A stretch of 54,605 nucleotides of DNA, from positions 1-54,605 of the forward strand of contig NZ_JACTAC010000013.1 in NCBI RefSeq assembly GCF_014486675.1, read 5' to 3'. Both the position numbers and the translations under genes were made by a program. The notes beneath the pieces are model-generated. The model worked only from the letters and a program-made list of their open reading frames with translations. It had not been told where the DNA came from and made no database searches. This DNA comes from Flavobacterium macrobrachii. Its GTDB lineage: Bacteria; Bacteroidota; Bacteroidia; Flavobacteriales; Flavobacteriaceae. How positions within the stretch are numbered: position 1 is the stretch's first letter; each line of letters begins with the position of its first letter. Shown here piece after piece: positions 28,049 through 36,110 of the stretch.

Positions 28049-29029
28049 TTAATCAATCGAAAACTTCCATTCTTTCTGTTGGTTTTCGCTTAAGAAAGTC
28101 CATGCAACAAAACGGCTTATTTTCTGTCCTTGAGCCATCTCAATTGTTTTAATTTCTACAGCGCCAACTTTATTTAATGTTTTGTAAATGCTTCGTAAAT
28201 TATCTTTTTTGGAGACTAAAGTGGTAAACCAAAACACTTGCAACGGATATTTTACGCTTTCGTAAATCATTTGAGTTATGAAACCAATTTCGCCACCAGT
28301 ACACCAAAGTTCGGCATTTTGACCACCAAAATTTAGAATTGGTTTAGAAGATTTAACGTCTTCCAAATTGTTTACTTTTCTCAAAGCTGCCTTAGTTGCT
28401 TCGTCTTGCGATGAGTGAAATGGTGGATTGCAAATGGTGAAAGCAAATTTATCTTCGGGTAAAATGATATTTTTGAAAATAAATCGGGGTTCCACTTGCA
28501 ATTGCAGACTAATGGCTTCTATCAAATGCGGATTTTTAGCAATAATTTTTTTGCAGTTTTGAAGTGCATTTTCATCAATATCAGTTCCAACAAAACTCCA
28601 TTGGTATTCGTGATTTCCTATAATCGGATAGACACAATTAGCACCAATACCGACATCTAGACCGATTACATTTTCACCTTCGGGAATAGTTCCGTTATTA
28701 GAATTGGCTAATAAATCGGCTAAATGGTGAATATAATCAGCTCTTCCGGGAATTGGCGGACACAAATAGTTTTTAGGAATATCCCAATATTCAATGCCAT
28801 AATTAGAAATTAAAATAGCTTTGTTTAAAGCTTTTACGGCTTCTGGATTGGCAAAATCAATAGTTTGCTTCGCCTGTTCGCTTTTGCTCATGTCAACATC
28901 GAGTTCATTGACGAAAATATAATTTTTTAAAATAGGATAATTGTAAATTAATTTTTCAAAATCGTATCTAAAACTATGAGGATTTCTAGGATGTAGAGTT
29001 GTTTTTTCGGGAATTATTTTGTTCTTCAT
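28049..29029 (-). CDS. rlmF: 23S rRNA (adenine(1618)-N(6))-methyltransferase
   Basis: From ATG 29029 (MKNKIIPEKTTLHPRNPHSF) the protein has 326 residues. An open extension to a TTG at 29050 overlaps the -7 promoter box and is rejected. RlmF hallmarks: LHPRNPHSFRYDFEKLI, an Asn/Asp-rich IDFANPEAVKALNKAIL, YWDIPKNYLCPPIPGRADYIHHLADLL (about residues 85-111), SAM-binding GLDVGIGANCVYPIIG and catalytic NPPF (ICNPPFHSS, about 195-203). It methylates A1618 of 23S rRNA in E. coli. The C-terminal TFLSENQQKEWKFSI is also typical. It is a single-gene transcription unit followed by uvrB with a separate promoter. Confidence 0.95.
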   Translation of the reverse strand: MKNKIIPEKTTLHPRNPHSFRYDFEKLIYNYPILKNYIFVNELDVDMSKSEQAKQTIDFANPEAVKALNKAILISNYGIEYWDIPKNYLCPPIPGRADYIHHLADLLANSNNGTIPEGENVIGLDVGIGANCVYPIIGNHEYQWSFVGTDIDENALQNCKKIIAKNPHLIEAISLQLQVEPRFIFKNIILPEDKFAFTICNPPFHSSQDEATKAALRKVNNLEDVKSSKPILNFGGQNAELWCTGGEIGFITQMIYESVKYPLQVFWFTTLVSKKDNLRSIYKTLNKVGAVEIKTIEMAQGQKISRFVAWTFLSENQQKEWKFSID

Positions 29030-29047
29030 TTTGTCATTTCTCAATAC

Positions 29048-29078
29048 CAAATATAAGAAAAGAGAATGGTTTGGACAA
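29048..29078 (-). promoter_or_regulatory. Promoter of rlmF
   Basis: Minus-strand TATATTTG (29048-29055) with TTG at 29076-29078 (20-base spacer). It lies 18 bases upstream of the ATG at 29029, which helps to fix that start. Confidence 0.6.
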
Positions 29079-29081
29079 AAT

Positions 29082-29113
29082 AAAAAGCCATTGCGATTTT
29101 GAATGTCGCAATG
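29082..29113 (-). terminator. Terminator of the thioredoxin-ApbE-DUF4266-DUF3570 operon
   Basis: On the minus strand CATTGCGA pairs with TCGCAATG (29089-29096 with 29106-29113), followed by GCTTTTTATTTT. It lies 30 bases after the DUF3570 stop codon. Confidence 0.75.
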
Positions 29114-29142
29114 ACTTATAATGAATTAAAATAATTTGTTAA

Positions 29143-30348
29143 CTATTTGAACTGCAAGGCTAAAGTGATAATATGAGAATTCAAACCGTTATTTCTGGTA
29201 TAATAACCATAACGTAAATCTATGCTATGAATTCGTTTTATGTGAAAAATACCTTTGTCACTATCCGTAAGATGATAACCCAAACCAATCATGTGACTAG
29301 TAAATTTTGACAAATCATAATCGCTGGTGTAATATTCATCGCCAATCAAGTGTTGATTAATAGCTTTGAAATATTTTGCCTCACTTTGCTGATAAAAACG
29401 ATATGGCAAAGACAAAGCGGAAAATGCCGTTAATTTATAGGTTGGTTCAAAACTTACAGTATGCGAATTAATTCCCCAATTATCAAAGTAATAACGATAA
29501 AAACTGCGTAAAACAATTTTATCACCAAGGAAATAATTGGCTCGAACTCCAACAGGAATTTTAAATCGCGTATTCGGCAATTTTTCAGAAACAGCATTAG
29601 ACGAACCCAGAAAATAAACACGATTGAATTTTGTTGCCAATACCCCTTCTTGATAACCAATATCAGCCAAAAATGCCACTTGGAAATTTTTATTGACGAC
29701 TTGCGAAAAAGTTAATCCCAAATTATAGGAATTTCGAGGTTTAGAATCATTGTGTTTGGCATCATTATCCGATGGATTATCTCTCAGCTCGATGGGTAAA
29801 ATGACTTTCCATGTATCGAAAAATACCATTCCTTTAACTGAAAATTCTCGATTATTGTCTTTGGAAGTTTTAGTATAACCAACATTGGCTCCAATTGAAA
29901 AGTAATCATATTCAGCCGAAAAAGAAAGTCCTCCGTTTAACACGGTTTTGGTTTCTTCGTTGGTATAAGAATAATTTGCTGAAGGATAAATTCTAATGTC
30001 TTGATAGGAAGCAGATGTAACCGTATTCGGATCAATTTTATCAGATGAAGCTGAAGTATAACTGTCAATTCCCAAATTGAAATCAAGTGAATGTAGATTG
30101 TTTCTTGAATCTCTTTTGGATAAAATTACTTCAAAATTAGTAGCAATGTCAGTCAGTTTTTCGGTTCCTTCGCCACCGGTAACCGCAGAATTATTTCCAT
30201 TTTGGGTATAATAACTCGAAATAAAATTTACTTCTTCAATTTTAAGTTTTTGTTTTTTGTATCCCGAAGTAACACTATCATTTTGAGCTTTCCCTTGGTG
30301 AGAAAATAGAAAAGCTAAACAAGCGGCAGTAATCAGTCTTTTTTTCAT
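29143..30348 (-). CDS. DUF3570 family outer-membrane protein
   Basis: The 401-residue protein has a signal peptide (MKKRLITAACLAFLFSHQGKAQ) and then a string of amphipathic beta strands ending in GYYTRNNGLNSHIITLALQF, typical of an outer-membrane barrel. The opening KLKIEEVNFISSYYTQNGNNSAVTGGEGTEKL segment is the conserved start of DUF3570, where a second hallmark is SASSDKI (about residues 98-104). It is the last gene of the operon with thioredoxin, ApbE and DUF4266. DUF3570 and DUF4266 occur together in many Gram-negative genomes. The function is not established. Confidence 0.88.
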   Translation of the reverse strand: MKKRLITAACLAFLFSHQGKAQNDSVTSGYKKQKLKIEEVNFISSYYTQNGNNSAVTGGEGTEKLTDIATNFEVILSKRDSRNNLHSLDFNLGIDSYTSASSDKIDPNTVTSASYQDIRIYPSANYSYTNEETKTVLNGGLSFSAEYDYFSIGANVGYTKTSKDNNREFSVKGMVFFDTWKVILPIELRDNPSDNDAKHNDSKPRNSYNLGLTFSQVVNKNFQVAFLADIGYQEGVLATKFNRVYFLGSSNAVSEKLPNTRFKIPVGVRANYFLGDKIVLRSFYRYYFDNWGINSHTVSFEPTYKLTAFSALSLPYRFYQQSEAKYFKAINQHLIGDEYYTSDYDLSKFTSHMIGLGYHLTDSDKGIFHIKRIHSIDLRYGYYTRNNGLNSHIITLALQFK

Positions 30349-30358
30349 GATTTAAAGA

Positions 30359-30568
30359 TTAATTACAACCACAACCTCCGCCAGTTTTACCACCATTGGC
30401 ACCAGAACTGGCTTCGCGATACAACTGAAAGGTGTTTTCAAACTTTTCAGTTTTTTTAGCTGTCAATGCCATTTCGGCATCATTGATTTTTGACTTTTGA
30501 TATTCCTTTACCGACTCGCAGGAATTCAATGCGAACCCAAGAAATAAAGCCATCGCAAGTTTTTTCAT
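30359..30568 (-). CDS. DUF4266 small lipoprotein with Gly/Cys tail
   Basis: The 69-residue precursor has a lipoprotein signal peptide ending at Cys17 (GFALNSC), so the mature protein is only 53 residues and is lipid anchored. The mature part is a short helical stretch (VKEYQKSKINDAEMALTAKK) and ends FQLYREASSGANGG, then TGGGCGCN with Cys66 and Cys68. The REA...GGGCGCN ending is the signature of DUF4266. The paired cysteines in a Gly-rich tail suggest a metal- or cofactor-binding site or a modified tail, but this is inference. The gene sits 7 bases after apbE and 10 bases before DUF3570. Confidence 0.88.
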   Translation of the reverse strand: MKKLAMALFLGFALNSCESVKEYQKSKINDAEMALTAKKTEKFENTFQLYREASSGANGGKTGGGCGCN

Positions 30569-30575
30569 AATTGTT

Positions 30576-31508
30576 TTAATGGTTTTTAGTTATTGTAATA
30601 TTGTTAGAAAAATAGGTTTTGTTGTTATCATCAACGATGATACAACCAATGTTTTTCAGCTGATTGATAAAATCTAATCCAATGTCAATTCCCATAACAG
30701 TAACAGGAGTTGCTAAGGCATCGGCGATTTCGGCATTTTCGGCTAAAATGGTAACGCTTTTTATTCCAGAAACAGGATAACCAGTTTTTGGGTCAATAGT
30801 ATGTGAATATTTTTTATTGTTGATAATGACAAATTTTTCATAATTACCCGAAGTGGCAACAGCGCGATTGGTAATTTTAAAAGCCGAAAAGATGGCGTTT
30901 TTCTGGTTTGGATCAGCAATACCAATCGTCCAAGGTTCACCATTTTCTTGAAAACCCCAAGCAGTTAAATCGCCCGAAGCATTTACAATTCCGCTTTCTA
31001 CATTGGCTTCTATGAGTTTCTTTTTTGCCATTTCGGCGGCATAACCTTTTCCAATTCCACCAAAACCAATTCGCATGCCTTTGTTTTTTAAGAAAACAGT
31101 TTGATTGCTTTCATCCAGAATAATATTTTCATAATTGATTAAGGCAACCGATTTTTTAGCTTCATTCGGATTAGGTAGTGATGTCATTTGTAAATCAAAA
31201 TTCCAAAACTTTTTATCCAAACTTCCATAACTGATATCAAATGCACCCTGCGTTATTTTTGAAATAAACTGCGCTCGTTTAATTAATTGAAATACTTCTT
31301 CGTCAACTTCAACAGCTTGAATTCCTGCCATTTCATTTATTTTTGCCGTAATACTATCGTTAGAAAATGTAGTCAGTAACTTTTCAATCCGCTGAATTTC
31401 GGTAATAGCAACTTCAAATAGTTTTTCTGCTTCATTTTCGCTTGCGGTAATTACCGTAAACTCAAATTGGTTTGCCATTAATCGAGTTGTTTTTTTAAAC
31501 GAAGGCAT
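30576..31508 (-). CDS. apbE: ApbE-family FAD:protein FMN transferase
   Basis: The 310-residue protein is an ApbE-type flavin transferase, which covalently attaches FMN to Thr or Ser of target redox proteins. Motifs: the N-terminal MANQFEFTVITASENEAEKL (in place of the usual MGT start), QGAFDISYGSLDKKFWNFD (about 93-111), GFGGIGKGYAAEMAKK (about 148-163), NASGDLTAWG (about 175-184) and the Mg-binding region YSHTIDPKTGYPV (about 232-244) with the following DALATPVTVMG. Oddly there is no signal peptide, although the family usually works in the periplasm. An in-frame TAG 12 bases upstream of the ATG rules out a longer start. It lies 9 bases after the thioredoxin gene. Confidence 0.93.
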   Translation of the reverse strand: MPSFKKTTRLMANQFEFTVITASENEAEKLFEVAITEIQRIEKLLTTFSNDSITAKINEMAGIQAVEVDEEVFQLIKRAQFISKITQGAFDISYGSLDKKFWNFDLQMTSLPNPNEAKKSVALINYENIILDESNQTVFLKNKGMRIGFGGIGKGYAAEMAKKKLIEANVESGIVNASGDLTAWGFQENGEPWTIGIADPNQKNAIFSAFKITNRAVATSGNYEKFVIINNKKYSHTIDPKTGYPVSGIKSVTILAENAEIADALATPVTVMGIDIGLDFINQLKNIGCIIVDDNNKTYFSNNITITKNH

Positions 31509-31517
31509 CTCTATAAG

Positions 31518-31940
31518 CTATTTAAGTTGTGCTAAAAAGGTATCGATGGTTTCGTCGGGTATTTTTTCCCATTTCTTTAGGATTTTTCCATTTTCATCCA
31601 AAACAAGTACTAACGGAAAAATCCCGTTTGCATTGTATTTATCGGCTAGTTTTTCATTTTCGGTTGTTTGTTCTGCTGATAATGCATTTTTTTTCAAACG
31701 AGGAAAATCAGCATTGACAACGATTAAATTTTCAGAAGCAAAGGATTGAAAAGCTTCGTTTTGAATGAATGTTTTTTTGAATTTGATACAAGGTGCGCAC
31801 CAATCGGAACCAGAAAAATAGAGTAAAACTTTTTTGTGTTCTTGTTTGGCTTTTACAAGTGAATTTTGGAGCGTTTTTGTTTCTTGAGCGTTCATATAAA
31901 CACTAAAAAACATAACTATAAATAAGGTGAATTTTTTCAT
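31518..31940 (-). CDS. Exported thioredoxin-family protein
   Basis: The 140-residue protein has a signal peptide (MKKFTLFIVMFFSVYMNAQ) and a thioredoxin fold with active site WCAPC (Cys48, Cys51). The conserved cis-Pro is in NGIFPLVLVLDENGK (about residue 108). Its SGSDWCAPCIKFKKTF resembles the periplasmic thioredoxin_7/DsbD-gamma group. It probably reduces or isomerises disulfides, or supplies electrons, in the periplasm. It is the first gene of the operon with apbE, DUF4266 and DUF3570, which suggests that its substrate is one of those proteins, perhaps the Cys-tail lipoprotein. A TTG-N18-TACCTTTA element upstream may be the promoter. Confidence 0.92.
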   Translation of the reverse strand: MKKFTLFIVMFFSVYMNAQETKTLQNSLVKAKQEHKKVLLYFSGSDWCAPCIKFKKTFIQNEAFQSFASENLIVVNADFPRLKKNALSAEQTTENEKLADKYNANGIFPLVLVLDENGKILKKWEKIPDETIDTFLAQLK

Positions 31941-32057
31941 ATATCTTAATTTTTAAATAAAGGTATATGAAATTGAAAAGCAACAATAAAAAATAATCTT
32001 AAGGATTGATTAAGAGCGATTATTTATTTTTAGTCTGCATAAACATATGTTAAAAAA

Positions 32058-32723
32058 TTAATTGTCCCAACATTCCATGAGTAATAAATCACCGTCGGTA
32101 TGTTCGATTTTTACAATTCCATCTTTGATTACATGATTGCTACTTCCGGTTCGATAGCCAATGGTAAGTTCTTCATTATATAATGGATAAAACAAGTTTT
32201 GAGTGGTAATTCCGCTTACTTTTCCAATAGGAATTAATGAGATTGGCGTATTTTTAGTGTACCATTTTTCAAATTTATTTGGTAATAAAAAAACTTTGGA
32301 ATGGTCGTCAAGAATAACAATTTTGAGTTTATTGCGATAGCTCACAATATTAGTAATATTCGTTATAGTATGGTCTGCACGTTTTCCTGTTGCCCAAATC
32401 ACATTTACTGCTTTGTGTCCTTTTTCGATTAAATAATCAAATGCTTTTTCTAAATCAGTTTTGTCTTGGTTTGGCGCATGAACAATTTCTAGTGGAAACT
32501 GTTTTTCTTTATAAATTTCGGGATTGAAATCGCCATCAAAATCGCCAAGCAAAACGTCAACTTTTATATCTAACTGTAAAACCCGTTCGATAGCGTTATC
32601 TAAAACAACTACAATAGGTGACCATTCTAAAAGTTGTCCTAAAAGCTCGTTGCTGCATTCGGCACCATTAGCAATGATTAATGCTGGTTCTTGGTCGTCT
32701 CGAACAATGTGGTGTGATGACAT
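32058..32723 (-). CDS. Thiamine pyrophosphokinase
   Basis: The 221-residue protein fits the Bacteroidetes-type thiamine pyrophosphokinase. The N-terminal domain has ALIIANGAECSNELL and the acidic catalytic motif VLLGDFDGDFNPE (about 57-69). The strand-turn NQDKTDLEKAFDYLIEKG (about 85-102) contains the second catalytic Asp cluster, and ATGKRADHTITNI (about 111-123) completes the nucleotide site. The C-terminal half is the thiamine-binding beta-sandwich. It transfers pyrophosphate from ATP to thiamine. It is unlinked to thi genes but lies next to a TonB receptor/DUF4249 pair, so a thiamine uptake link is conceivable though unproven. Confidence 0.88.
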   Translation of the reverse strand: MSSHHIVRDDQEPALIIANGAECSNELLGQLLEWSPIVVVLDNAIERVLQLDIKVDVLLGDFDGDFNPEIYKEKQFPLEIVHAPNQDKTDLEKAFDYLIEKGHKAVNVIWATGKRADHTITNITNIVSYRNKLKIVILDDHSKVFLLPNKFEKWYTKNTPISLIPIGKVSGITTQNLFYPLYNEELTIGYRTGSSNHVIKDGIVKIEHTDGDLLLMECWDN

Positions 32724-32773
32724 TTTTAAATATTAGATTTTAAATAGTATATATAATCTAAAATCGTTTGAAT

Positions 32774-33595
32774 TTATTGAATAACATATTCTTTAACTTC
32801 GGTTTTACTTAAACGGAAATAACCTAAAGCAAAGTTATCAAAATTAGTTTGGTTTACAATATTTCCTCTAACGGTTGCTGTTGGTGTAGAAAATGGTCCC
32901 ATCGAATTGGTTCCTGTTTGTGCCAAAAGGATATTCATGTAATTGTAATAATTCAACGTAACACCATTCATAGTAAATTTTAAAGTATCGCCAGCTTTTA
33001 AATCTTCACTAAAATACAAACCAAACATTTCGTTGTTTTCAAAGAATTTATCTTCAAGAACACCATATTCTGGAATGACTTTATATGGATCATTTATTTT
33101 TAAAAAATAATGGTTGGTTTCGTTTACTAAATCATTGAAAAAGAATTTCACTTCTACATCTTGACCTAGAATTCCGCCATCATCTTTTTGTTCAACTCTT
33201 GTTACAACTGGTGTATTCAAAAGTTTTTCGGTAGAAGTATAGGTTTCGCCTTCGTAAATTACTGTCAATGTGTAGGTTTCGTTTACAACTGGAACAAAAT
33301 CATAACATTTGTAAATTCCAGCGGTTTCTTCTTCAACAAAAGTAAAAACTTGAGATGAACTATTGGATATAAAAACGGTTGCACCACTAACTGGCGGAAT
33401 AGTATTCGAAAAATAATCGGTTGTCGTAGAAAGTTTTATGCGTTGTTCACTTCCGTCAGTTTCAGCAAACCAATTGATGGAAGCTTCGATAACCAATCGT
33501 GGTTCGCCATTTTCTAAATTAATGTCAATTACTTTTTCACACGAAGTGAAAGTAATCAAAATTAAAAGGAAACTTATATATGATAACTTTTTCAT
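32774..33595 (-). CDS. DUF4249 lipoprotein, partner of the TonB-dependent receptor
   Basis: The 273-residue protein has a lipoprotein signal (ISFLLILITFTSC, Cys19) followed by EKVIDINLENGEPRLVIEASINW, the usual beginning of DUF4249. The rest is a beta-sandwich with Ig-like strands. These lipoproteins are encoded directly after a TonB receptor, as here with a 3-base gap, in the manner of SusC/SusD pairs. It is likely to be an outer-membrane, surface-exposed ligand-capture or lid component. The ligand is unknown. Confidence 0.88.
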   Translation of the reverse strand: MKKLSYISFLLILITFTSCEKVIDINLENGEPRLVIEASINWFAETDGSEQRIKLSTTTDYFSNTIPPVSGATVFISNSSSQVFTFVEEETAGIYKCYDFVPVVNETYTLTVIYEGETYTSTEKLLNTPVVTRVEQKDDGGILGQDVEVKFFFNDLVNETNHYFLKINDPYKVIPEYGVLEDKFFENNEMFGLYFSEDLKAGDTLKFTMNGVTLNYYNYMNILLAQTGTNSMGPFSTPTATVRGNIVNQTNFDNFALGYFRLSKTEVKEYVIQ

Positions 33596-33598
33596 AAC

Positions 33599-35971
33599 TT
33601 AAAATTTGATATTGTAGGTTGCACTTGGTACAAATCCAAAAATTGATAGTCGAATGGCTTCATTTGAAGCGGTTTCTTGATTTTGTCTGAACGTAATCGA
33701 TGCGGCATTCATGCGGTTGTAAATATTATAAATTCCAAAAACCCATTCTGCTTGCCATTTTCTGCCTTTATTTTTTCTTGGTGTTAAGGTCGCTGAAACA
33801 TCTAATCGATGATAAGAAGGTAAGTTGTTTTCGTTTCTAGAACTGAAATTCGGAACAGTTATTCCTTCGTATTCATATTGTCCGTCAGGAAAAGTTACAG
33901 GTTGACCTGTTTGAAAAATGAAATTAGCACCAAAACGCCATTTTTCATTCAATTTATAATTTCCAACTAATGATAAATTATGCGTTTTATCAAAACCTGT
34001 TTTATACCAATCGCCGTTATTAATTCCGGTTTCAAGTGGCGTTCTGCCTTCAACTTGTTGTTCGGTTCTGGAAAGTGTATAAGAAAGCCAACCTTTAAAT
34101 TGACCTGTATTTTTTCGGAACAAAACTTCTAAACCATACGCTCGTGAATTTCCATTTAAAACTACTCTTTCGATAGCTTCGTTCGCAATTAAATTTGCAC
34201 CATCAATGTAATCTACACGGTTTTTGATGGTTTTGTAAAACGTTTCGGTTTCCAATGAATATTCATCGTCTTTGAAATTTTGGAAATAACCAACAGCAAC
34301 TTGGTCGAGTAGTTGAGGTTTTAAATATTGATCGCTTGGTGCCCAAACATCCAATGGCGTTGGCGATTGCGTATTGGAAATCAAATGCAAATATTGTGTC
34401 ATTCTGTTGTAGCTCGCTTTTATGGATTGGTCGTCGTTTAAAGCATAAGAAACCGCTAAACGTGGTTCTAGATTGTCAAATTTGGCAATAGTTTGATTTT
34501 TTCCATAACTGACTGTTCCAATAGGATCGGCACTTTCATAGATTTGGAAATTTTCGTTAAAAGTAACTGGTTGATTATTAGCATACGTATTCAATGTTTG
34601 CTGACCTAATCGAAGAAACGAACTTCCGCGAAGTCCGTAGGATAAGGTTAAGTTTTTTGTAATTTGGTGTTCCGCATCGATGTAAATCGAATTTTCTAAA
34701 GCATATTTTTTGTCTAGTTGGTCAGCATTAATTCCAGAATCGGGACGAGTTGGTTCAATTCTCCCTGGATTGAAATCATAATAATGCGATTGAATTCCGT
34801 AGGTTAATTTGAATTTATCAGAAATATAATGTTTTAAATCATATTTGATGTTGTAGTTTTTGATGCCGCTATCCCAATTGAAACCGATGATGTCTAATTT
34901 TAATCCATAATAATAATCAGAATAAATCATTGATAAATTGGAGAATAATTTGTCCGAAAATAAATGATTCCAACGGAAATTTAACACCGAATTTCCATAC
35001 GTATTGACAAAACTATCGTTCAACTGAAAAACATCTCTTCCAAAATATCCCGAAAGATAAATGTTGTTTTTTTCGTTTAACGAATAACTCAATTTGGTAT
35101 TCAAATCATAAAAATACGCCAAGTTTGGATTGTCAACTAATTTTAAAAAAAGATGTGCATACGAAGCTCTTCCGGCAACAACAAAAGAACCTTTGTCTTT
35201 TACAATTGGACCTTCGGCAAGAATTCTACTGGAAATTAAACCAATTCCGCCATTCATGTGAAAGTCGTTTTTGTTTCCTTCTTTTTGATAAATATCCAAA
35301 ATAGAAGACAATCTTCCACCATAACGCGCTGGAATTCCGCCTTTATATAATTTTAAATCTTTGATAGCATCTGGATTAAAAACCGAAAATAATCCAAAAA
35401 GGTGAGAAGAATTATATATCGTAGCTTCGTCTAGTAAAACCAAATTTTGATCCGCGCCACCGCCACGAACGTTAAAACCCGACTGTCCTTCGCCAGCATT
35501 GGTAACGCCTGGTAATGTTAAAATGGATTTTATGATATCAACTTCTCCAAAAATAACAGGCATTTCTTTGATTTCCTGAATGGTCAGTTTGTTGACACTC
35601 ATTTCGGGTTTTCTGATGTCGATGCGTTTTTTGTTGTCAATAATTACGACTTCATCAAGAACTTTACTGCTTTCAGAAAGAAGAAAATTCTTTTTTATAT
35701 TTTGGGTTAGACTTATTTTTTCGGATGAATTTTGATAACCAACATAGCTTATCGAAACGGTATAATCGCCTTTAGGCAAAGTTATCGAGTAAAAACCATA
35801 TTCGTTCGTTACAGTTCCAGTTTTGGTTTCTTCAATGAAAACGGAAACACCAATCAAGGTTTCTTTATTGGAACCATCCGAAATAATTCCGCTGAGCGTA
35901 AATTTCTCTTGTGAAAATGCAGTTATCGATAAAAATAGTGACAAAAAAAGCGTGAGAATATTTTTTGGCAT
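33599..35971 (-). CDS. TonB-dependent receptor with carboxypeptidase-D-like regulatory domain
   Basis: The 790-residue protein has a signal peptide (MPKNILTLFLSLFLSITAFS), a carboxypeptidase regulatory-like beta-sandwich (about 22-110, FTLSGIISDGSNKETLIGVSV), a plug domain (about 130-235, ILTLPGVTNAGEGQSGFNVRGGGADQNLVLLDEATIYN) and a 22-strand barrel ending SATYNIKF. It has no STN domain, so no sigma/anti-sigma relay is expected. Transport would be energised by TonB-ExbBD. The following DUF4249 gene forms the same operon. Substrate unknown, with an oligopeptide, vitamin or metal complex all possible. Confidence 0.93.
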   Translation of the reverse strand: MPKNILTLFLSLFLSITAFSQEKFTLSGIISDGSNKETLIGVSVFIEETKTGTVTNEYGFYSITLPKGDYTVSISYVGYQNSSEKISLTQNIKKNFLLSESSKVLDEVVIIDNKKRIDIRKPEMSVNKLTIQEIKEMPVIFGEVDIIKSILTLPGVTNAGEGQSGFNVRGGGADQNLVLLDEATIYNSSHLFGLFSVFNPDAIKDLKLYKGGIPARYGGRLSSILDIYQKEGNKNDFHMNGGIGLISSRILAEGPIVKDKGSFVVAGRASYAHLFLKLVDNPNLAYFYDLNTKLSYSLNEKNNIYLSGYFGRDVFQLNDSFVNTYGNSVLNFRWNHLFSDKLFSNLSMIYSDYYYGLKLDIIGFNWDSGIKNYNIKYDLKHYISDKFKLTYGIQSHYYDFNPGRIEPTRPDSGINADQLDKKYALENSIYIDAEHQITKNLTLSYGLRGSSFLRLGQQTLNTYANNQPVTFNENFQIYESADPIGTVSYGKNQTIAKFDNLEPRLAVSYALNDDQSIKASYNRMTQYLHLISNTQSPTPLDVWAPSDQYLKPQLLDQVAVGYFQNFKDDEYSLETETFYKTIKNRVDYIDGANLIANEAIERVVLNGNSRAYGLEVLFRKNTGQFKGWLSYTLSRTEQQVEGRTPLETGINNGDWYKTGFDKTHNLSLVGNYKLNEKWRFGANFIFQTGQPVTFPDGQYEYEGITVPNFSSRNENNLPSYHRLDVSATLTPRKNKGRKWQAEWVFGIYNIYNRMNAASITFRQNQETASNEAIRLSIFGFVPSATYNIKF

Positions 35972-36098
35972 AAAAATGGTTGTTAATATTACAAAATTCT
36001 TAATAAAAAAGGTTACTTGGTCATAATCTTTTGTTAATATTTGGTTAATAAAAACGACTAGTTTTCTTTTAATTAGGTAATTTTACAAATCAAAAATT

Positions 36099-36106
36099 TA
36101 TATTTG
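36099..36106 (+). promoter_or_regulatory. -7 promoter element four bases before an ATG
   Basis: TATATTTG matches TAnnTTTG exactly, and only four bases (GGAT) separate it from the ATG at 36111. The upstream -33 region has no good TTG. Transcription would start at or next to the start codon, giving a leaderless mRNA. Confidence 0.5.
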
Positions 36107-36110
36107 GGAT

